From Pyrenochaeta sp. MPI-SDFR-AT-0127 (lineage: Eukaryota > Ascomycota > Dothideomycetes > Pleosporales > Cucurbitariaceae): DNA of 64,000 bases. The notes under the pieces were generated by a model that worked only from the letters and a program-made list of their open reading frames with translations, was not told the origin of the DNA and did no database searches. Of this stretch, positions 55,471 to 64,000 are shown one piece after another. A program made the position numbers and the translations under genes. The stretch lies in the NCBI GenBank assembly GCA_020747015.1, contig JAGTJM010000022.1, forward strand, positions 434,001 to 498,000. Reading direction: 5' to 3'. Positions within the stretch are counted from its first letter, which is position 1. Each line of letters opens with the position of its first letter.

Positions 55471-56831
55471 TATGATCTTGGGGTGCTTTATCTTTAATGA
55501 GGGATCCCACTAGATTAACTAGAGCAAGCAAACGAAACAATCTGGTACCGAGGACAGAAACGTCTAAAGGATCAGAATAGGAGTACGGGGAGTACGACCA
55601 CGGAAGATATGTGTAGGACGCCGGGTAATCTGGGGATAACGACTATAAGATGATCATACCTCTCGTGTACGCAGCTGGCGGACAAGCCATAAGTCTGCCG
55701 CGAGGGCAATAGCGGTTGAAAGATGGTTCCCATGCATAAATTACTCGTTCAAGCCGGGTGGTGGTCAGAAGGGCCCAATCACGCTGCCAGTAATCCTGGG
55801 CGCTTCCGTCCTCAGTCGATGAGCGGCGGTTATATTTTCGGTGGTTGGCCATGTCCTGCTGTAAGCGCCAACGTTCGGGGTCCGCTACACTAACCACCAC
55901 GTTTACCAGGGTGTTGCGATGCTTGCAGAACGCGTTGATTCGCCAACGCCGTGTGCCTGCCCTGCGCACGGAGCACCAATGTGCGTGACGAATTGACCAT
56001 CGGCCCGCCACGATCATCTCGGAGATCTATTTCAAGCGTGCCCAGGGCTTTTGCCAGCGAGCGTTTTTGTCTGCTTCTCGCCGAACGCGGAGAACCATGT
56101 CTCTTGGTCGATAGTACCGTCTGTTGACATGAGTCTGTTGAAAAGGTTGCTCGGCACTCGTTGTTTCCGAATGCACTTCATTCTCGCGATGCTATTTCCA
56201 GCTCGAACGGACAAGGAAGGGCTATTCAGGTAAGAAGAAGCCATGGCTGTGGACTTTCATGTTCGGGTGTGCGTTGTGGGCACGAGGCTTGAAGCCACGA
56301 TGATTCCAGCGGTTACGGGAGAGCCTCTGGAGGCTCGAGGGCCATCCATTGCCGCCCCTACTCCCAACACGGCCTAGTGAGAATGCGGCGACAGCTGATG
56401 GAATTTCGCATGGAGTTTCTTCACGGGCGTCAATAATCAATACCCAGCATTTCTTCTTCTTCCTCATTTGTAGACCTGCGAGGATTTAGCCACCTGAATT
56501 CCGGTTCCACAGCAGGATTGCCAGTCCAGCGGGGCCGGGTGATGAGCAGCTGGGGATAACTCGGGGATACCAAGCCCACCAGATGTTACACTGTGCATCT
56601 GCACGAAGTCAGGCCATAGCAGGGCAAGAATAGGCAGGGTTAATATGTTTTAGATGAAGTAATCAACGGGTGTCACTTGTCGTGTGCTGCTGCAGTGAGC
56701 ATACAACTCGCGGCAAGTCATGGCGAAAGGCCCAGCGCTAGTTGGCCGTCTGAGCTTATCGATAACCTTAATTCGTTTTCGAGAAAAAGTTCGTCATCAA
56801 TGGAGAAGGAAAATGTAACAAAACAGCCACG
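55471..56831. promoter_or_regulatory. Divergent intergenic region, proline-rich gene / HGH1
   Basis: Both flanking genes start here and run outward, so two promoters are expected. A 124-codon minus-strand frame (55643-56017) has no motif and is not called. Confidence 0.45.
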
Positions 56832-58147
56832 ATGCCGACGGAATTAGAAGAGGTATGAGACATCCACGCGTTGCTTGTACAGCCCTCCTTACTAATACTG
56901 GCTTCCCAGCTCGTTGAATTCCTGCACCATGGCAACACTCAAATCCGCCAAGTTGGTCAGAACAACCCCTCCACCCCACCACGAGACTTCGCTCACACAC
57001 AGCAGCTGCAGAGCACCTGGTCGGATACTCGCAGGCAAACATTCCGCTCTTCAAGTACAATCAGCTAGAGCCTGTCAAAGATCTCAAGCTTCTTGTGAAG
57101 GATTATGCGCCTATAGCAAAGAACGCCTTGACCATCCTCATCAACATCTCCTCAGATGCCGAAGTCCTCAAATCGCTCGCGAACGACGATGCACTACTTG
57201 AGACTCTATTGTCACGGATAACCGTATGTTAGTTCTCCAACGAATATATCGAAGTAGCGACAGTACACTGATACAGGATACAGAATCCCAAGGAGGAGAA
57301 TGCGAACGAGATTGCCATGCTCCTTGCCAACATGGCCAAGGATGACTCACTGCAACGGGTGTTGGAACTGAAGCGCGATATACCAAAGGAGCTTTCCAAG
57401 TCGAAATGGGCAATGGATCAGCTCATGGACTGCTTCGTCAAAGGCGCCGAGGGTGCCTACAACAAGCACGCAAATTTCGACTACCTGTCGTATTTCTTCG
57501 CCGACCTGGCTAAATTCCCCAAAGGGCGCGAATACCTTACAACGCCCCAAGAGCACGACTCAAATATCATCCCAATAACAAAGATACAAGTCTTTACGGA
57601 TCACGGCTCGCACATTCGCCGCCTTGGTGTAGCTTCTACTATCAAGAATGTCTGTTTCCATGTCCCTGCGCACCCAGTCCTACTTTCGAATCTGTCTTCC
57701 GACCCGAACCTACCCCCTCCATCAATCGGCGCAAACCTCCTGCCCTACATCCTTCTCCCGCTCATGGGACCAGAAGAGTACTCAGACGAAGACACAGAGG
57801 GCATGCTTGATGAGCTACAACTCCTCGAGCCCGACAAGGAGCGAGAGAAGGATGTCGAGATAGTCAAGGTGCATCTAGAGACGCTTTTGCTGCTGAGTAC
57901 AACACCAGAAGGCAGAGAGGTACTTAGACAGGTGAAGGTATATCCAATTGTGAGGGAGTGTCATTTGCACGCAGATGACGAGAGTGTGCAAGAAGCTTGT
58001 GATCGTGTGGTACAGATTATCATGCGGAAGGAAGAGGGCGAAGAAGAAGATATCCCGCCCCCTGGCATGGGAGGTGAGAGTGGAAAGTTGATGGAGTTGA
58101 GCAACGAAGAGGAGGATGAGGATGAGAAGATCGTTGATATTCTCTAG
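56832..58147 (+). CDS. HGH1: Hgh1-like chaperone of translation elongation factor 2
   Basis: Hgh1 (FAM203 family) is an armadillo-repeat chaperone that with CCT helps fold eEF2 in the cytosol. Four exons, 56832..56852, 56910..56955, 57006..57223 and 57284..58147, code for 382 aa, near the yeast length of 394. Motifs: LVEFLHHGNTQIRQVAAEHL then LVGYSQANIPLF; LKLLVKDYAPIAKNALTILI; EIAMLLANMAKDDSLQRVL; NFDYLSYFFADLAKFPKGRE; RRLGVASTIKNVCFH; LLPYILLPLMGPEEYSDED (the conserved L-x-P-x-x-GPE-E block); and TPEGREVLRQVKVYPIVREC. The tail is acidic. Intron 2 has an unusual GTCAGA donor and no good branch site, but it is the only junction that gives the family sequence RQVAAEHLVGYS. The first exon is only seven codons. 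Confidence 0.88.
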
Positions 58148-58198
58148 ATATGCAGAAGATCTAATGACGATGCTGTATACCCAAAATCCCGTCTATGC

Positions 58199-58247
58199 GT
58201 ATGTATGTATGTATGTATGTATGTATGTATGTATGTATGTATGTATG
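58199..58247. repeat. (GTAT)12 microsatellite
   Basis: Twelve perfect GTAT units plus one G, 51 nt after the HGH1 stop and 35 nt before the stop of the convergent MFS gene, so it probably lies in both 3' UTRs. Confidence 0.95.
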
Positions 58248-58282
58248 CCAACTGAACCAAAACTCTACATGCTTCTCAAGTG

Positions 58283-60095
58283 TTACACCTTTACTGGTCT
58301 AATCGCATTCTCTCCACTACTTCTCCTGCTCTTCTCCCCACCCTCCTCTTTCTCTTTCAAGCTGCCATCGTGTAGTGAACTTTTATTTTCCTCAGCAGCC
58401 ACCTCCTCTAGCACTTTCTCTTGCGCGCCCATTTCCTCGTCCTTTTCCGTTTCTCCGCTATGCATAGCCGTCTCCGTCGTCTTCCCGTCCGAACTATTTT
58501 TATCCTTCTTAATCATACTCCACCCACCCCTCCAACCAACCCACCCCTCCTCCCATGGGCCCCTTGCAATAATGACAAGGATCGCTGCACTGATGAAACC
58601 CACACTTGCACTGCCGGAGCCAATCCATCCTGCAGCCGCATAAATATGATTTCCAGCCGCCGTTCCGATAAGCTGCCCACAGAAGGTTGCAACCATGAAT
58701 GCGGTATTGACGCCGTTCCTCCTCTTAGGTTCGATGGAGTAGATGGATGATCTATTAGCGATTTGCGCAGTCTGGTTTCCAAAGTCGAGTAATAGGGCCT
58801 GCAATACAGGTCCAGAGACATTAAAGGGACCGATATACGTCCCCAGCACTACGGCGATGAGGGAGCAGCTCAAGCCAAAAAGCACAGAAAAGTGGGGGAC
58901 AAAACGATCTGTCACTAAACGGGCGTATACTGGACTGGCTATCATGCCTGCTATCCCTATCAAGCCGAAAAGCCCAATTGTGAGGGAAGAGTAGTGATAC
59001 GGCTCGCCCGCTAGCAAGAAGGTAAGCGTCGTCCAGAACGATGTAAAAGGTGCGCTGCACAGCAAGCCAGCCAGACAAGCCTGGACCAGAATAGGGTGTC
59101 GGAAAATCATCATTACTATGTCCCACAGGATCCTGAAATAATTCATTCCGGGATTGGTAGCAGGGTAGTCGGGCATGAAGCACCATAGCAGGATGAAGAT
59201 TAGATACTGTAGGCCGAGCGCCATCCAGTAAACAGCGCGCCAGGTAACGAAGTTTGTCATTGTGCCAGAGAGCACGCGAGCAACCAGAACGCCGAGCATC
59301 AGGCCGGACACGACAATGGAGAGGGCTGCGGCGCGGCGATTGGGCGGAGCGAGGTCGCCAACAAGGGGAAGCATCAATTGGGGAGTAACGGTTGTGACTG
59401 CTGTTATGAATGAAATGGCCGTGAAAGTTCCCAGGTCATTTGTAAGGCAAAGTCCAAGCCTAAAAATTCACCATGTCAGCCTTCTCATCAATACGCTCCA
59501 CCGACTACTGTAAACATTCCAGTCCTTCTACTTCGTCAAGAGAAAATGTTAGACTCACCACATCGTAGCAGTGAATAGCACCAACCCACACACAAATGGC
59601 CGTCTCGGCAACAAGTCTCCCAACGGACACAAAAACAACAATCCAGCCGCATATCCAGCTTGCATGACTGTCGGAATCTGCGCTACTTGCTCATATCGTA
59701 CACCAAAATCATGCGCTAGGATATTCAAGATGGGATGATCTGGTGCAAGTCAGCAAAACGTGTTTCGAAATGCAGAGAACGAAAAAAAAATAAAGGCGCA
59801 GAAGTATGTACTCACTATAATACAAGTTTGCGACTGTAAAGCCTGCAGCGAATGCAAATAAGACGTTCATGCTCATTGAGAATTGAGGCGGTTTACTCGG
59901 GTCCCAGCGACAATTCGGCGGTGTCCAAGTCAGAACTTCGTAAACTCTTCTCCATAGTGATGATTCTTTTCTCCCGTTCTGGTCTCTTGATTCCCACTCT
60001 TGTTGTGTCGGAGGCGGCGTTGATGCCTGAGGACCCTTATCCGGTATTGGCTCTGTCTCGCCCCGGGGCTTTGGTTCGGCATTGATAGCTGTCAT
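58283..60095 (-). CDS. Major facilitator superfamily transporter (YnfM/DHA1-like)
   Basis: Plasma-membrane proton antiporter type; substrate unknown. Three exons, 59816..60095, 59559..59739 and 58283..59459, code for 545 aa. A hydrophilic N-terminus of about 75 residues precedes the first helix (MNVLFAFAAGFTVANLYYNH, made across intron 1). HPILNILAHDFGVRYEQVA and GYAAGLLFLCPLGDLLPRRP give the helix 2-3 loop with the MFS G-x-L-x(P)RR motif A. More helices follow: LVLFTATMWLGLCLT (across intron 2), ISFITAVTTVTPQLMLPLVG, VVSGLMLGVLVARVLSGTMT, YWMALGLQYLIFILLWC, and six further ones after a central loop. The C-terminal tail is long, Lys/Glu-rich and cytosolic. NHPILNILA and the LVARVLSG segment fit the family related to bacterial YnfM. 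The intron phases support all junctions. Confidence 0.9.
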
Positions 60096-60646
60096 TGCAA
60101 GGCGCACATGGAATCACGCGAGTCCAAGACAAACCAAGAAGAAAACCGACACAAAACGGTTGTGTTGGACAGGAAGAAGCAATGCAGAACCGTTGAAGCG
60201 CACACAAGAAACCATGCGGGCGTACATCGATGACGGAACCTTTTCCGTTTTGCTTCGGCAGTGGATGAGGAGCCGATCACAACCAACGTTATGTCCGGTA
60301 TCACCGCCAATCACTAATGAACGAGCTAATTGCTATCAGGCACCTGTTCAAGTAGTTTGTGGCTTGCCGGGCGCAAGAGAACTTCTTAATTCATGTTTAT
60401 AAAGGACACGGACAATTGGTGCTAGTATGGTAACGACCCTGCACGAGAATACCAATAGAGGCTGCACAGACAATGCTATCGGTATCAATCCGATATTCTC
60501 AAACCATGCAATTATACGGATATAGGGAGTTCGAATTACATCCCTCCCTTGCTCGGACAATCCGCTAGTACTCTGCACACAGCCATTCAAGACGCCATAA
60601 TAATTTCCTTGCCAAGGGGCAAAGTGCACAAGTTCAGTCGCCCATT
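60096..60646. other. Intergenic region, MFS promoter and TFG1 3' UTR
   Basis: 551 bp. No supported gene or regulatory site. Confidence 0.5.
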
Positions 60647-62749
60647 CTACGTGGCTTTGGATGCATTCGCCGCGCTCATAAAGGCACTGATGTGCTCCTC
60701 CGACGGCATCTTCTCTAGAGGCGTAAGCCAGCTCTTCTCTCTATCGAAGCTAGAAACGGCCTTGACCAGCTTAATAAAAAGCTTGCTGTTTGTCTTATCA
60801 ACGCGGCCCTTGAACTTCGCGATAAGGTTGTGGATGTCCATGCCTTGAGGGGGAAGAGAGTCGTAGATTTCTTTGGCGGAAGGGATGACGAGTTTGGCTG
60901 GGGCGGCGGGACTAGCAGCACGACTACCGTTGAGTTGCGAGGATGCTGCTGGGCTACCTGCACGGCTGGTACCAGGACTGCCGCTGGGAGAGCCCCCGAG
61001 TACGAGCCTGTTCTTCTCTTTCTTGTCCTTCTTTTTCTTGATCTTGCCGGCGTCAGTCATCTCGCTATCGCTTCCAGAGCCAGCTCCCTTGAGATTCGCA
61101 AGGGTTGACTTGCGTGATCCATCGGCGAGCCTATCACGGTTCTTCTTGTGCTTCTTCCGTGAAGATTCGTTGCCACTGGCCTCGGAAAGGTTGGGTGAAC
61201 CAGGTCGCTTCTTGCTCTTACCGTCAACGGGTTTGTGGTTTCCTGAAGGGGTGTTGGAACCCTTTGTAGATGCACCAGATGGAACATTGCCACTCTCAGG
61301 GACTTTGCCATTCTGTTCGGCAGCCTTCTTCTCCTGTTCCTCCTTGGCTTGTTGTCGCTCTGTCTCAGAGTCGGTATCAGACTCGCTTGCCGTCAAGTAT
61401 GGATTCTCTGGGTCGCTGTCTAGGTAGTCATATTGTTTCTCGCGCTTGGCTAGCGTTTTGCGTGTGATCTTCTCCAGAGCTCTGAGTTCGTCAGCGAGCT
61501 TTCTCTCCTGCTCTTCTTTTCGCTGCATTTCTTGCTCGTCGGGTCGCTCCCAAAGAGCAGCTTGGAGTTGGTCCCTCTTCAACTTCTCTGAGGCTTCCTT
61601 GACGTCTTGTTCCTCACCCTCGAACAGACCGTTCAAACCTTCTTCATCATCTGCAAAGTCTTCTTCGAGGTTGAAGTCAATGTCATCAGCGTCTGCCTCA
61701 CGCTTGACGTAGCCGCCGTCGTCATCAATGCGCGTTCTTCGGATCCTGCCCTCATCATCGGCACCGCCACCCACGCGAGTGCTCAGGCCATAACGATTCT
61801 TTGCCTTTTCATGCTCCGCCTCTCGCTTCTCTGCACGCCGCTCAATGTTCCTGAGGAAGCCAGGCACGTTCTCTACCTTGAACATGACCTTATCCAAATC
61901 ATCGCCTGTGGGCTTGACTTTACCCTTGACGTTGAACCTGTACCAACGCTCCATGGGGATCATTTGGATGGCGCTGTTGTGTGGATCCTGGGGGTTGCTC
62001 GTGGAGAGCATGACGTGTGCCTCTGAAAGCTCCGACTCATATGTGCCAACCCACGTCTGCTTATTCTCAAAGTCCTCCAGATGCCAAGGTAGTGTCTCCT
62101 CGTAGCGCAACAGCTGTCGCTTCTTCGCCTCTGGAGTGTCATCGGGCCGGTACTTTTGCTCCGTCTTCTTCTGGAAGGCAGGAGGCTTCTTTGTCCCAGT
62201 GGGCGCGATCTTGGCCTGATTCTCTTCACGAATCTTGCGGCGATCCTCTTTTTGCTGTTCGATGCGTTCGCGCTCCTTGATCTCTTCAAGGTCCTCCTTT
62301 GTGTCTTCCTCCTCGAAGTGGGAGCCTGCGCCACTCGGGGGTGCGCGTGGGTCCCGGCGATGGAGCCGGATTGGGGGAGTAAACTGCTCCTTGTCCTCAA
62401 TATCTGCGCGGCCCTTACTCTGCAGGCGCATGACATGATGCCGTAGCTCTTTCAAGTCGCGCCGCGTCACGATCAAGGGGAAGGTGCTCGCGCCCTGAGC
62501 GAGAAACTCCTGGCGCAGCGCGTCTTTCGACTGCGTGCCATCGTCGCCTGTCAGGCCAGCTGCGGGTTTTTTGCTCTCATTCATCTGTGTCAGCGACACC
62601 ATGGGCCGGGTGATGTTCTGCAGCGGCCGTCGAGGCTTGCGTAGCGGGTCTGCCTGGGGACGTGGGCGGCGGCGACGGACTGGCGGCTGGCCGTTGGCCG
62701 CTGTGGGTGCGGCAGGCGCAATGGGCGCCGCCGATGGACTTCCATTCAT
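60647..62749 (-). CDS. TFG1: Transcription initiation factor TFIIF subunit alpha (Tfg1 / RAP74)
   Basis: The large subunit of TFIIF binds RNA polymerase II and stabilises the preinitiation complex in the nucleus. Single exon, 700 aa, ATG at 62749. The N-terminus carries a basic PRRPLQN motif. The dimerisation region, split as in fungi, is visible as TFPLIVTRRDLKELRHHVMR (about residue 90) and, after a charged insertion, LPWHLEDFENKQTWVGTYES with MERWYRFNVKGK (about 220-280). FKVENVPGFLRNIERRAEKR and an acidic central stretch follow, then Ser/Lys-rich linkers. The C-terminal winged helix that binds the Fcp1 phosphatase lies at about 625-700: PSAKEIYDSLPPQGMDIHNL, IAKFKGRVD and LFIKLVKAVSSFD. 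Identification is firm. It is divergent from the next gene with 494 bp between starts. Confidence 0.93.
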   Translation of the reverse strand: MNGSPSAAPIAPAAPTAANGQPPVRRRRPRPQADPLRKPRRPLQNITRPMVSLTQMNESKKPAAGLTGDDGTQSKDALRQEFLAQGASTFPLIVTRRDLKELRHHVMRLQSKGRADIEDKEQFTPPIRLHRRDPRAPPSGAGSHFEEEDTKEDLEEIKERERIEQQKEDRRKIREENQAKIAPTGTKKPPAFQKKTEQKYRPDDTPEAKKRQLLRYEETLPWHLEDFENKQTWVGTYESELSEAHVMLSTSNPQDPHNSAIQMIPMERWYRFNVKGKVKPTGDDLDKVMFKVENVPGFLRNIERRAEKREAEHEKAKNRYGLSTRVGGGADDEGRIRRTRIDDDGGYVKREADADDIDFNLEEDFADDEEGLNGLFEGEEQDVKEASEKLKRDQLQAALWERPDEQEMQRKEEQERKLADELRALEKITRKTLAKREKQYDYLDSDPENPYLTASESDTDSETERQQAKEEQEKKAAEQNGKVPESGNVPSGASTKGSNTPSGNHKPVDGKSKKRPGSPNLSEASGNESSRKKHKKNRDRLADGSRKSTLANLKGAGSGSDSEMTDAGKIKKKKDKKEKNRLVLGGSPSGSPGTSRAGSPAASSQLNGSRAASPAAPAKLVIPSAKEIYDSLPPQGMDIHNLIAKFKGRVDKTNSKLFIKLVKAVSSFDREKSWLTPLEKMPSEEHISAFMSAANASKAT

Positions 62750-63243
62750 AGCGAGTGTGGTTGTGGATGATAGCTCTGTAGGGAAGAATGTGAGTGAGCG
62801 AGGGTTGGAGGGTAAAAGCGCTGTCTTTGGAACTGGGGAGCGGAGGTCCTACTATGGATCGTCACAGCTCCACACTAGCGCGCCCTTAGCGTGCCGAGAC
62901 AACTCGGTGGAACCCTTCTCCGGCTCCCAAAAGGTTACACCATCACTTGACTCTTCGCTGTATTGCATCTCCATTCGCTTGTTCGAGCTTCCTGTTGTTG
63001 TGAAAGAGGTGGCGTTTACAACGTTGGCTAGGTTGTGTATTTGGCTCTGCAATTGCAAGTGGCCACATGTAGCGCTACCACCACCAGCCTTGTCACACTT
63101 TCCCGCGGAGAGAATGAACCAGTAGTACCAAACGATCAGATTTTGTTCTGGGAGCAGGTGACAGGAGCGAATCACTGCGCCAAAACACAAAGTTTGATCT
63201 GGAGAACCACCAACTGCTTACATCGCCAAGCTCACCCGCGCTA
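62750..63243. promoter_or_regulatory. Divergent promoter, TFG1 / nucleotidyltransferase gene
   Basis: 494 bp shared by two outward-facing genes. No specific element recognised. Confidence 0.5.
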
Positions 63244-64000
63244 ATGGAGCAGGAAGATGCGCCGAAGTCCAAAGCGCTGGAAAACCAGTTGCGGAATATG
63301 ATCCTTGGCAACGTGACGATTGCTGGAGGACAAGCTAATCAGGACAATCAGTCAACACAGCACAGACGAGGGCGCGGACGCGGACGTGGTGGCTTTTCTC
63401 GGGGGGCTGATAGGAACTTTCACACTCGCGCCGACCAGGGCCAACACTGGCATCCAGATGCTCCGAGGAATGCTCCGACAAACACAACTCCGTCCAGGGG
63501 AGCAGGGAGAGCATATTCCTCAAGCCAACGCTCCCAACCGTCTCTGACAGACTCTTCGGCCGCACGTGGCTCTGACATTTCGCACAATGCCCTCTCCGGA
63601 AATCAAACTAGACGAAACCCGCAAGGATTCTATCACCAGCAGATGGCCCAAACCGGGCCCGCTGGGAATCGTGCACAGCCTCCACATGTACTTCAAAGGC
63701 CGCAGAATAACAATTTTGCACCAGCTTCAGGACAAGCAATTCCAGCTTCGTCTCAATATGCGCGACCACAATATCCACCCCGACACCCCATGGCTCAGCC
63801 CAGGGAAAATCCAATTGCACAAGTTGAATATTTGGATAACTTAGCAGCCCAGGAGATTCCCAAAGTCGAAATGTCGCTCGCTGAGCTCGAAGAGAAGGAA
63901 ACATTCAGGAGACAACTAGAAAGTATATTGCAACATGCATTTGCAGAAGGTCACACTGGCGACATGACGGACATTTCATTGGTTGGCTTTGGCAGTCTGG
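63244..64000 (+). CDS. N-terminal part of a Cid1/Trf4-like nucleotidyltransferase (cut by window edge)
   Basis: An ATG at 63244 opens a frame that runs without stop for 252 codons to the end of the window. The first about 190 residues are disordered, rich in Gln, Asn, Pro and Arg, with an RGG-type motif (RRGRGRGRGGFSRG). From about residue 200 the sequence becomes helical and charged (MSLAELEEKETFRRQLESIL), and it ends ISLVGFGSL. A helix followed by hydrophobic-x-x-(F)GS is the entry to the nucleotidyltransferase core of non-canonical poly(A)/poly(U) polymerases (GS motif before the catalytic Asp pair). The catalytic Asp residues and the PAP-associated domain would lie outside the window, so the family call is an inference from this short block. 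Confidence 0.6.
   Translation, partial: MEQEDAPKSKALENQLRNMILGNVTIAGGQANQDNQSTQHRRGRGRGRGGFSRGADRNFHTRADQGQHWHPDAPRNAPTNTTPSRGAGRAYSSSQRSQPSLTDSSAARGSDISHNALSGNQTRRNPQGFYHQQMAQTGPAGNRAQPPHVLQRPQNNNFAPASGQAIPASSQYARPQYPPRHPMAQPRENPIAQVEYLDNLAAQEIPKVEMSLAELEEKETFRRQLESILQHAFAEGHTGDMTDISLVGFGSL

Overview
The window is nuclear DNA of a filamentous ascomycete, most likely a Dothideomycete such as a member of the Pleosporales; the class is an inference and was not tested by any search. Genes are mostly split by short introns (43-82 nt) with GTAAGT-like donors, CTRAC-type branch points and (C/T)AG acceptors. The set includes filamentous-fungal genes such as CON7 and fungal-type ATG11. Genes lie on both strands without operons, and several pairs share short divergent promoters.

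Layout, left to right: the end of a membrane-anchored mucin-like protein gene (1-1481, minus, runs off the left edge); a PWWP+BTB protein (2393-3942, minus); the ER signal peptidase SEC11 (4697-5312, plus); a split tRNA-Gly(CCC) gene (6444-6597, minus); the HMG-box protein NHP6 (7311-7785, minus); kinetochore CENP-H (10206-11066, minus), divergent from the autophagy scaffold ATG11 (11296-15431, plus); a Cys-rich hypothetical (18224-18814, minus); RAD9 (23346-24730, minus), divergent from an F-box/LRR gene (24900-26771, plus); THI20 (27239-29126, plus); DEAD-box helicase DBP2 (29565-32169, plus); RTF2 (33613-34678, minus); a mitochondrial PPR-like protein (35060-37282, minus); CON7 (40749-42321, minus); a gene-free stretch of almost 11 kb; a proline-rich hypothetical (53215-55470, minus); HGH1 (56832-58147, plus), convergent with an MFS transporter (58283-60095, minus); TFIIF alpha TFG1 (60647-62749, minus), divergent from a partial nucleotidyltransferase gene (63244-64000, plus, cut by the right edge).

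Most identified genes are housekeeping: secretion, chromatin, kinetochore, checkpoint and fork control, autophagy, thiamine salvage, RNA metabolism, general transcription. There is no metabolic gene cluster, CRISPR or recognisable transposon. All exon models were built by hand from splice signals, reading-frame phase and family motifs; every spliced model below divides evenly into codons.

The most unusual object is the tRNA-Gly(CCC) gene. Besides a normal 18-nt intron after position 37 it carries a second, 64-nt insertion inside the T-arm. That insertion starts with GT, ends with AG and contains GCTGAC. Removing both leaves a perfect 72-nt cloverleaf. The Pol III A and B boxes and a T5 terminator are intact. 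Also notable are the 465-nt intron of DBP2, at the place where this helicase family has a conserved autoregulatory intron; a PWWP domain joined to a BTB-like domain; and a coding-like exon just past ATG11 that could give an alternative C-terminus.
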